The translations under genes were made by a program, and so were the position numbers. Of a DNA stretch of 64,000 nucleotides, positions 34,401 through 44,594 are shown piece by piece. Location: assembly GCF_947623445.1 (NCBI RefSeq), contig NC_135241.1, forward strand, positions 6,388,501 through 6,452,500. Reading direction: 5' to 3'. This stretch comes from Clavelina lepadiformis (taxonomy: Eukaryota; Chordata; Ascidiacea; Aplousobranchia; Clavelinidae). The stretch's first letter is position 1, and every line of letters begins with the position of its first letter. The notes beneath the pieces were generated by a model that was not told where the DNA came from, did not search any database, and saw only the letters and a program-made list of their open reading frames with translations.

Positions 34401-37400
34401 TATAGTGGTTTAAGGCAGGACTTGTCAAGCTTTTTATTTCTACAACCCTATTTCAGAAACAAAAAATCTATGCGATTCCTTGCCTACACGTTAAAGATAT
34501 TAAAACAATAAACATATAATTACCAACCTCAAGTGGTGTTTTTGTCTCTGGCAAAATCATACAAATGCACGCAATCTAACAAAGTACAGTAGCTGTAGCC
34601 TACAGTAATAAAAGAACCACGTAATGGAAACAGCAAAGCGAATACAAAATTAAAAAAAGCAATTCAATTTGTTAACATTAAATTTGTTTCACGACCCCAA
34701 AATTAAATTTTGCGACCCCAAACGGGGTTGAAATCAGTATCTTTAAAATATAATAAAATAAAATATCAGTTTCTTTACGATGGACGTAAACGTATAAAAA
34801 AAGGTCGTTTTTCTAATGTCAAAACAATTAGCAGTCCACTTTTCTTCGCAAACCATTGACGTATTCATATTTCAAGAAGCGCATAAATTTTTTAGGACCA
34901 AACAATATGTCGATCACGCCACCTAAACCTGATGATAATTGCGTTTATGGCAATAACGGTGGCACAGCGTACGTTGAACGCGACCTACACCAAATGCCGT
35001 TTGTAACGGAAATATCTTCGTGACTAATCCGGTCTGCGCTGGTCCAAGCTTTCGTAGTTTGCTCAGGTTGGTCGACGTTATGGTGGCTTGATTCATGGTA
35101 AAGTTAGTGGATCAGTCACGTTATCGCAATACAACGTCTTTGAACGTCATAATGATATGATGCGACCTAAATCGAGCCAGCTGTTGTGTCTTGTCGGTCT
35201 TTGCTGAGGTATTTCGCCGAGATGTTAATTTAAACGCGTTTTGCAGAATGGTTTGAAAACCGCTGGAAGTTGTGGTTTGCAACGATGCCAGTAATTGCGA
35301 AACAAGTTGAAAGCTCGCCGATGTTTTGTTGATAAACGCCGATCCACCTGCTTATATTAAATGTTCGATGTATGTCAACTACTTCCTTTTATAAAGTAAA
35401 ATCTTTATTTAAATGGCGCTCCGGAAGCAGTTCGTTGATATGGAGATATTGCAATTGTCATGCAATGTATTGTCTTTTTTCCAGGCCTGGCGGCAAGTTA
35501 AGTGTCAAAGCTCTTTTTAGGTCACTCGTGCCTTTGCTATAACTTGTATTGATTTCTTTGAACTTCATAGCCATTTATTTGGACGGTTCGAACGCTTTAC
35601 CTTTTATGTTGCCTAAGTTGTTAATATTACTTGAAAAAAGTTCTCACGCTTTCTTTGCAGAGTTCGTAATCTTTGATCGATTTGAAATGCCATGTTTTTT
35701 TTGCGTTGCCAAATTTTCTTTTTTGGCAGCGTAGTATAGTATGTTTGTTGGATGGCAACTTACAGAAAAAGAATTGAATAATGTAGATATAACATTAACT
35801 TCATGTCACTCTACAAAACACTACATTTGCGCTGTTTAGTTTGAATCATAAATATTTTCATGCCCAAGGCTTACCCCATTCTTATCTTTCTTAACCTTTT
35901 TTATTAGAGTAACGTTTATTTGGTCAACGTTTTAAACTGTTTTATGAGCAGCAACTCTTCCTATGCAGGATGAAGTTCACGAACGCGATCGTTTCTGCGA
36001 TTTTCTTCTCATCAAACTTCGGAAGCTGCTGATGTCAAGAAAACCTCAGTTCCGTTTAATTCTGGTCAGTGACGCAGTCAATGCCAAGTTTCTTCAGGAT
36101 TACTTCTCACCGTGCCCGTTGGTAAAAAGTAGGTGATCACACACACACAACATCTTGCGTCATTAGTAAACGTTTCTTCGTATATTTTCATTTTGCTGTA
36201 CAGTTTCCGGAAATCTACATGACGTCAAAGAGATTTTTCTGGAAGAGATTCTTTCAAGGTAGGAAATTTGGTTTGACTTCTCTGACGTAAAACGGTGTTT
36301 TTTATACCGTGTGAGTTTGATAGATGAATTAAACATAATTTGAAAAGGAAATGAGCAAATACGTGCAAAATTTGAGTCAGTATCTCTGCAAATTATTCAG
36401 CACTGGCCATCTGGATAAGAACATTAAGAAACTTACAGATGAGAGAAACAAGAGTAAGGTTTTGAAAGTTTGTTACTTTTCTGAGACTGGATAACTAAAA
36501 GGAATTAATGCAAATATCAGCTTAAGTCTTATTTTTAGTTATGGTAGCACCCTGTTTAGCTTTTCCATGCATTCGCAAGGCCAAGAATCATTTTTGAACC
36601 TGAAATCAGTTGTAGTATAAAAGCGTGCGTTTAAATTCGCAGGAGATTTGCAGAGACAGAAGCTTAACAAATGGTTGCTAGATATTGAAACAAGGAAAAA
36701 GCAAAAACTGTCGCAGGCAATTGTTGTAATATCCAGCTTAATTTACTATGATTTTTAGTACACATCTTACAATAAAAAACGACCATATATTTTTGTTGTG
36801 ACGAAAAGAACACGATATGCTGAATTACGCAGCACTACCACAGTCGGCACAGTGTGTCTTATTAACTGTTGTTAATTTTAATTTGAAGGAAAAAAAGTCT
36901 GACGAAACTGACGTCGACGTGGAAGTGCAACGACTGACCATGGATGAACAGAGGTTTGCATCGTCTCGCATAATCTTATAAACATTTTCTGTTAAAGTTT
37001 TTATTCCAAAACTTGCGCTTTGCAGGCGAAACGCTCCACACGCCGGTACTGCAGCGTTTTCGTCCCGTGGTTTAGACAAGGCAATATTTGATGCGTGGCA
37101 CGGCGAAGATCAGGCCGCATTTGACGAGATACTCCATCTGATTGTCAGTGAAAATGCTCCAGGTATCAACACATCCAAGTATTTATCATAAATTTTATGG
37201 CAGGTTAAATTTCCGTCTTAGTTGAATTCTCTCTTACCTGCAGCTAACCACCGTCACTGCGATACTGGTGTCACTCCACTCATGACTATGGCTGCGCATG
37301 GCATGTTGGACCAAGCCGAACAACTGGTCGCATTAGGTGCTGATCCGTGCATCAAGTCTCCTGGCGGTACCACGGCGAAAGACATGGCCCAGCAAGGCGA

Positions 37401-40400
37401 TCACAGTGAAATTATTGAGCTTCTTAGTACCCTTTGGTTAGTCCGAGGCATTTATGTTTCATTCGAATGTACCGAATTTTCACGTTTCAAATATTACTTT
37501 CAGTCGTTTGTTATTGAGCTAACTTAACTTCTATATTTTGTATGATTTTTTTTCTACAGTCGTCGCAATATTCAGCGAGCATCATCTAGTGACGAGAACA
37601 ACCTCCTGTCGTTACATCGCATCCAGGATGTAGAACTAATTGACTTCGATCTGCTGATGACGGTGTTGCGAACCATATGTTCCTCGTCGGACCAAGGTAC
37701 AGTTGCACACAATATAAAACCCTTCAGTCTCTTTAATTGGTGGTCGGTAATGTTAGCGTCAGAGGTCAATTTGAAGATTTGGAGTTATCGAAACCTAAAT
37801 TGTTAGTAGCATATAGAATATAGAAATAGATACTATCTATTTATTAGATCACTACAATGCTTTTTTTGAACTTCATATATATTTTCTTGTTCGTTTCAAA
37901 CACAGGTGCCATATTGGTCTTCTTGCCTGGCTACGATGAGATCGTTGTTCTCTGCGACCGCGTAATGGGCGATTGTGACATCACAACCACCAGTGACATT
38001 CGCCTATTTACACTACATGCTGGAATGCAATCTCACGAGCTTAAAGAAGTTTATAGCAGTGTGCCCGCTGGTACAAGAAAAATTGTAAGTTTAAATAACA
38101 TCAAAAGCTTTTTTACAATGTTGTATGACTGGCGTATGTAACGTGTTCTCCGACCACAATGCGTTGCAGTATAACTTAAGAGTTCTATCTTTCTAAATAA
38201 ATTTATTTTTATGTTTTTTTACAGATTTTGGCGACCAATATTGCCGAAAGTGCGGTGACTATCAGCGACGTAGTGTTTGTCGTTGATACAGGCAAGATTG
38301 TCAGGCAAGTGCAGGACTCGGTGAGAGAAGTAAACGTTCTCAAACATGAGTGGATATCTCGAGCAAGCGCAGCACAAAGAGCTGAAAAATCGGCATTGTG
38401 CAGGTAAAGACATAACAATAATATTTCTTTTTAAACTTAAAAAGAAATTCTTGGGAAAAGGAGATAGTTAAAACAAAATTGTAAAAGGCGAAAGCAACTT
38501 TTAGCTCTACTTTAAAAAGCTGAAATACGTTAACGACGGATGCACTGGATAAGAATAAAACATTCAACAAGTGCAATACATTTACGTCTAAGTTAACAAA
38601 TTTCAAAAATTCTTGTCTTCAGACCGGGTGTATGCTATCGCCTTTACTCCACGGACCAGTACGCAGCCATGGTAGACGGCCACCCTCCCGAGTTACTGTG
38701 TACTCCATTGCACGAGCTTTGCCTTCACGTCAAGTTGCTTGATGAGTGCTCGCCTATTGCACAGTATTTCCAGCATTCGCTCAACCTACCCGCCAACTCA
38801 ACCGTAAACAACGCCGTTAACTTACTCAAGGTAAGATTATCCAATTAAATCGTTCAGTATGCGTATCTGTTAATTATTATAAATCGTATGATAGACGATG
38901 GATGCGTTGGATCAGTTCGAAAATCTCACTGAACTCGGGCAGCATCTTGTTGATCTCCCTATTGAACCAAGACTAGGTGAGAATGAAACCTTAGCATATA
39001 GTAAAGCATCGCATATTGTAGCGTATGTAAACATAGTGTGTGTTTAGCATATACTGATGCGATGCGTTTGCGGATGCTATCGAGTCTCTACTTTTCAAAA
39101 GAATGATAACAGTATTGTTTTGCTTGTAAATTAACTTTAATTGAAATAGCGCGAACATAGTTTGTCTATTGCAAATGTCAAATTTCTCTGATATGTGCTG
39201 TGTATAGTGCAATATATACAACCAGTCAGTTTTGGGAAAACTCCGCTCTATCGTATACCTGATTTCATCCATTTGCGTAGCTTAAACAATCGAAGTTAAT
39301 TGTGACCTAATGCATTTTATCAAATATATCTTGTAACCTTAACATGTTTTACTCAAACAGGAAAAATGATCTTATACTCCGTCGTGTTGAAATGTTTGGA
39401 TCCGATTCTAACGATAGCTTGTTCGCTGTCACACAAAGACCCCTTCATTGTACCCCTGGATGCTTCAGTGTGGAGGAAAGCTATGGAAAGCAGAACCAAA
39501 TTTGCCGCAGGTAAAATGAACGTAAAGCATGGGACTGCATTAAATCTTCTAACCAACTAAAATTGCATTTGCTTGTATTCTATGTCTTATTTTGCTCAGT
39601 ACCGGTAACTTTATCGGTAGACGTGTTGAATTGATGTGTGTGCCACCGTATTTAAGCTTTAATACGTGTGCCACCGTATTTAAGCGCTTTTTGCGATTTA
39701 AAAAAAGACTTTTTCCAGGCACATTCAGCGACCATATGTGTCTGTTGCGTGCGTTTCAAGCGTGGCAGAAAGCGAGAAGTGACGGTTGGGAGAAAGAATT
39801 CTGTCAGAAGCATTTCATGTCACAAGCGGCAATGGAAAAGATTGTCGGTGAGTCCTCTCGCATTCATTTCGAACAGTTTCTTCATCGGCAACATTTACCA
39901 AAAATATCATCGTTTTTTGTGTAAAAGACCCGTAGTTTCTTATCTGTCAAATTTCCAGTTTTCCGCACTTCTTAATAGGTATGAGAAGTCAGTTATTGGG
40001 TCAGCTTCGAGCCACGGGATTTGTGAGGGCGCGGGGTGGCAGCGATATTAGAGACCTGAATACGAATTCCGAAAACTGGGCCGTTGTCAAGGTACTTTAT
40101 GTTTTATATACCTATTCACTGATATATTCACACTTACTATTATTCTCACTATTATACCATAGAGAGCTTTGCATACAACCCAATTTGTCTTGATTAAAGG
40201 CTGCTCTGTGCGCCAGTTTGTACCCGAACATACTTCGCGCCGATCGGAAGTTCAAGCGACTTAGTTCGAGGATGTCGAAGAGGGTTCGGTTTCATCACAC
40301 TTCTGTTCTTTCGCAACCTGTGTGCGGCAAAGTCAGTGATAATACTTTTATAAGACAAAATATATGTTTAAGTAATTAACAATGCCTTTTGCAAAATTAG

Positions 40401-42809
40401 TTTAGCGTGATTATGTCGATAACTCATAACATTTAGTCATTCGAACAACTGCTTGCAAAATCTATGCAATTTATGATTTTCATTTAATAGAATAGACAGG
40501 AAGCGGCCGTACTGGAATCGCTTCCATCGGACTGGTTGGTATATGATGAGATGACAAAAGCGACCAGTAGAGGCCTTTCGTTCTCCATCTGTAACACTGC
40601 ACTGTCTTCCGCTTGCGTTGCTCTGTTTGCTGGACCTGTCTACCTCTCAGAGGTGTGTATGCAAATAAAACTATAGCACGTAATGACCAACTACATGTTG
40701 CTTGCGCTGGTTGATTTTTTTTGGATGAATATTTTGAAGAAAGTTTGAGGGTCTGTGTTTGTTTAAACTAGAGCGAGATTTTCGATGAATTTATGAAGGA
40801 GATCTTTTAATATTTTTGTGTATTTTCATTCTAGAGTGATGCGATTTTGGATCCTGATAACATGGGCAATCCTGATGGTTTTCCTCCAGACAGCGACAGC
40901 GAATCGGAAGACCTTGATCTAGGCAGAATGTCCACACTAAGCATCACAAATTGGATAAAAATTACACTCGAACCTGCTGTGAGTTACGTCAGAAAGGAAT
41001 ATCTCAAACATTGATTACGTCATCTTTAATGACATAAAATTTATTATGAACAAACTATCACTATGCTTTTAAGGTAAACTTTATTACCTTCTGTTAAAAC
41101 AAGGTATAGCTGTAACAGTAGTGTCAAAAATTTTCCTTTCAATCATTGCAGCTGGCGCACATGATTGTGCAGCTTCGCACCAAGTGGTACAGTTTGTTTA
41201 CACGTAGGATACGAAATCCGTCGAAACCATGGCAACAGGAGGATGAGGCCATTTTGTCTTCCGTCATTAACATTTTGAGCAGCGAAGACCAAACCATTGG
41301 ACTCACGGTGAGTTCATACCATAAGGAATATTTTATCGAACTTATCGTGTTTGATAGTGACGTAATTTGTTAAGTCTTATTTTTAATGAATTTGCAAAAA
41401 AGGGATGATTGTTATACAACTGAAAGGGAAAGATTGAAGTTTGAATGGGTAAAAAATAATCTTTTATATAATCATTCTTTGTACGCTATACATTAGCATG
41501 TTACTATCAAATACTATGGAACCTGATCTAAAATATTTTGTCTCTCTTCTGTACTTATCCGCATTTCATTTTCTTGTTTCAGCAACCTTCCGGTATTGGA
41601 CAACGACCTCGCCCAGTGACCCACGACGACAGTGGACGTTCATCCCAGTTTATTCCTCGTACCCCGGGGTCTGGAAAAGGTAATCATACTGGGGCAACAG
41701 CAGCAGGAAAAAAACAACCCAAATGTCTGAATTTCAGGTAAGTTCAGCGATAAAAAGCATACGTTAATGATATTTTTAAATTGATAGAAGTTGTAACATT
41801 TACAGGTTAAACGGCTTAGATAAGTCTGTCACCAGTAATACTGTATAACTTATCTACATTTTAGAAGAGCGATTTATCCATTACTCTGTGTTTATTTGTT
41901 TCTTATATTTCAGAGGAATGCCCGGTATTCAGAAAAAGCAAGAAGAATCAGACACTTCTACCTCTAATACAACTCGTCAATTTTGTCGAGGTTATTTCTC
42001 GAAACTTTCACATTATACTGATAGAAGTACTTAAACTATCACTATCGCACGCATTAAACGACATATCACTACTTGACAAACAAAGTTAATGAAATTTAAA
42101 AGGCGTGACGCTTTTTCTCCGTTACTGTTGCAGATGTGGAGAAAGATGCGACTATAGTTGTGAGACGTTATTTCGTTATAACACTTAATAGTTTGAATGA
42201 TCTTCGACGATCACAGGTGAAACGAAATGTAGCTATTATAACTCAGTCTTTTAATTAATTCAATCCGATTGTTGTGTTTTGTTAAAACGTGTCTGTTACT
42301 CTTGTATTAGGCGGCTGGTAATATCGAGACAAGCCCAGAAATATCTTCTGCATTTACAAAAGCAGTAATAGATCATGAAATCTACGTATTTTTTGCCGTG
42401 AAGGGGGTCGGTCAGTTACAGGTATTATGATTTCTGACAACTCGTAACGACTAAATTAACAATACCTGCAGTAGTTGCAAATTTCTTTTCTACGCAATTC
42501 GCTTGTAGTTTTATTCGTTTATTTTGGTATGTTGAACAGGGTTTCGCAAAGCTTGAGGAACCTTGTGATGATGTGATCAATATATTTAGCGTTCATTGGT
42601 TGAAGACGGCTGCACTGTCTAGTTCATTGACCCAACTAACGTGTAACATATGGAACAGTCGAATCATATGCTATGGTCTTCAGGTAACGTGTAATGGTTT
42701 GTGATATGTGCGATGTCGATGCAAAAATTGCTTTTTTTCCAAGGAAATCGATATCAATCTGGGAGATACCTTGCTTAAACTTTGGGATCTTCCACAGGCA
42801 AATTGTTGA
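25404..42809 (+). CDS. YTHDC2: YTHDC2-like R3H/DEAH-box RNA helicase with YTH domain
   Basis: Many exons collinear with YTHDC2, a 3'-5' RNA helicase and m6A reader needed for meiosis in mammals. Order seen: R3H domain (25404-25959); Walker [11 protein letters not shown] (exon 26261-26463); motif Ia [16 protein letters not shown] (26693-26859); a 7.4-kb intron; [16 protein letters not shown] (34238-34340); motif [10 protein letters not shown] (35969 on); ankyrin repeats inserted between the RecA lobes (37041-37440); FLPGYDEI; motif [14 protein letters not shown] (38224 on); HA2/OB region ([47 protein letters not shown]); and a C-terminal YTH domain (about 42136-42809, [17 protein letters not shown]). 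Three functional motifs are degraded: motif III reads SDA, motif VI reads QRAEKSAL instead of QRxGRxGR, and the first YTH cage Trp is Ile. A TRIM-NHL gene lies antisense in intron 6. Orthology is firm; catalytic competence is doubtful. A few small exons (36380-36730, 40480-41700) are approximate. Confidence 0.88.
26860..34237 (+). other. 7.4-kb YTHDC2 intron hosting an antisense gene
   Basis: Bounded by the donor gtgaga after the QIRLESR codons and the acceptor tttgcag before SPRTLLTFC; the split arginine codon (CG|A) restores the frame across it. It contains the complete TRIM-NHL gene (27424-32424, minus). The remaining 32425-34237 shows no convincing exon and presumably includes the TRIM promoter. 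Confidence 0.8.
27424..32424 (-). CDS. TRIM-NHL E3 ubiquitin ligase, nested in a YTHDC2 intron
   Basis: Starts [14 protein letters not shown] (ATG 32422-32424). A C3HC4 RING is split over two exons ([13 protein letters not shown] in 32298-32424; CPICRQR near 31500). Two B-boxes follow: [19 protein letters not shown], with [10 protein letters not shown], near 31100-31220, and [13 protein letters not shown], with [12 protein letters not shown], near 30650-30910. A coiled coil spans about 29840-30480. A large exon (28597-29772) encodes a basic, Pro/Ser/Thr-rich disordered region rich in KPP and PAPLPP motifs. NHL beta-propeller repeats come last ([77 protein letters not shown]), ending HTVIR. 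TRIM-NHL proteins are ligases that also bind RNA or partner proteins through the propeller. No filamin repeat is seen where TRIM2/3/71 have one, so this is not a simple orthologue of those. Confidence 0.88.
34341..35968 (+). other. YTHDC2 intron 7
   Basis: 1.6-kb intron between the LMAGD exon and the DEVH exon. It includes a short cgacccc...gcgaccccaaacggggt segment (34692-34726) of the kind left by decayed hAT-type elements. No coding exon is supported. Confidence 0.45.
39642..39690. repeat. Short direct repeat in YTHDC2 intron
   Basis: The string gtgtgccaccgtatttaagc occurs twice about 28 bp apart, just before the exon encoding [12 protein letters not shown]. It is a small local duplication near an acceptor. 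Confidence 0.6.
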
Positions 42810-42815
42810 ACAACA

Positions 42816-42821
42816 AATAAA
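42816..42821 (+). terminator. Candidate polyadenylation signal of YTHDC2-like gene
   Basis: AATAAA 7 nt after the stop codon; another AATAAA lies near 43035. Either could end the transcript. Confidence 0.35.
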
Positions 42822-44594
42822 TTTAGCTAAAGGTGTTTTTAAGTTTAAGTTGTTAGAAGTTGATCGTTGTTGATTTATAGTTTCGTTGAGATTTTAACGC
42901 TGTTTTGTTGTTGCATTGTTGTACTTTATGTATTTTGAGTGCTTAATCACGGAAAAATGTGGAAAATTATGTTTTTAAAAGGTAGCTTTTGTTAGCATTG
43001 ATATATATTGACAAAATCTGTGTTGAAGTACTAAAATAAAACATTTTCCTTTGTCATAGCGTTGTATTTTTTAAAAAGTAGGCTATAGTGTTGGTAGTAT
43101 AAGTTTCTGTTATTGTTTTATTCGACGCAGCAATGCGGAAATCTTAGGATTATCTGGAAAATATAAATCTAATAGATAAAATCGGGAGCGCTACATATAA
43201 TGTACACTATACAATACGCAGTTCTATGTTCAAGTTTCAGGACTTATATGTGAAAATTCAGATTTTTTTCCGCGGTGTTTTCACTTTGCTTACTTGTTCA
43301 AAGTGAGGGTAGAGCGACAAGTGTTAAAACAAGTTGAACTTGGCTGAAATGTGTTTAAATCTCTTTGGCTTAACGGTACCAAACGAGTACAGTATTCGAA
43401 ATTTCCGTTCACCATGCAGGTTTTGTATTCTATGGCTAAACAGATTTTGATGTCAATGTTATGGTATTTTCCAAAACCCCGCAATGGACGCGGTTCATCA
43501 ATCAAGAGAAGCAATACAAGCACAAAATCGTTAACTTAATAACGACTGACGGAAATGGTGATGTAATTTCACGCTTTTCTCGATAAGTGCAGCGTACTGT
43601 TTCTTTGTTGGATCATTCCATTGTTTAAAAAGTTTCCATGACTTGTTGAAGTTACGTAAAGTCTATGAAGCCCGGCTAGATTTTACAGAGCGTAACGGTA
43701 AAGACAGTAGCCAAGGATGCGAAACCGAGTTGATGTCCTGGTCCTAATATTGTATGATTAGGCTTTATTTGGTATAGAGTGTAAGCGGAATATTGAGTTT
43801 AAGTCGTCTGCAAACAAGATGAGCGATTGCTAGAAGTTAGAAAAGAAGGTGTCTTTGAACAATGAACATAGCTGCTAGATTGGAAAGTTTGCAAAGTGCA
43901 CGAGGGATGAAAATTATTTACGCGTATAATATTGTTTCATTTTAATTGCGCGGGGGATATCTTACCCAAAAAGAGCAAACTTTGAATCTTACTAAAAGCC
44001 TAAACGGCGGAAAAGGCGAAAAAAGTTTTTGTTTTCACCAAGCAAAATGTTTTTATAGGCTATAGCCTATTATAATCATTCAAAAATTTAAATGTTGCAA
44101 ATGATTGACGTTTTTGGTGTGCACTGACTGGTTGAAAGCTCAATATTTTGGTTATTATTATAATTTGGAGCAAAGATAAAAAAAGTCTGGCATGCGTGTG
44201 CCACGCTTTCCGATATGGTCAGATGGTAGACTGTGTACCATGAATTTCTGCCCTTGAGTAAGTTTCCAGATTACTCCCCTAAATCTACAATGGTCTCGCA
44301 TACAGTTGATTTTATACTGCAACACTGCTCTTTGCTGTTTAAGAACAAAGTTGTTGATATATAAAGAACCAAGATCACTGTTTAAGAGAAATTGGATTGG
44401 ATTCAATTTCTCATAAATTAGTGGACTTAATGTATATTCAGTATACTGTATATGTATGGTATGATTTATGAAATTATGACCAAGTACTAGAAGCTTTATG
44501 CATATAAAGATCAGAATTTTTTTGGGTATAGCAATGCAAGATAGGTTCCTTTTTGAAATGGAATAGGCTAATTTAAAGAAGTATAAAGTTTGGT
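42822..44594. other. Intergenic region after YTHDC2
   Basis: 1.8 kb without a supported gene. Short open frames here lack homology, splice context and codon bias. It contains a 20-bp match to the end of the P-like transposon at 43349-43368. Confidence 0.5.
43349..43368 (+). repeat. Isolated P-like transposon end
   Basis: Twenty consecutive bases (atgtgtttaaatctctttgg) are identical to the right end of the transposon at 20475-20495, boundary base included. Flanking bases diverge at once on both sides. No matching opposite end was found nearby, so it is either a relic or the end of a diverged non-autonomous relative. Confidence 0.5.

Noticed and set aside
43290-43539. Short open frames on both strands after YTHDC2
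   Set aside because: No homology, splice context or conserved motif; overlapping frames on opposite strands in AT-rich DNA are expected by chance.
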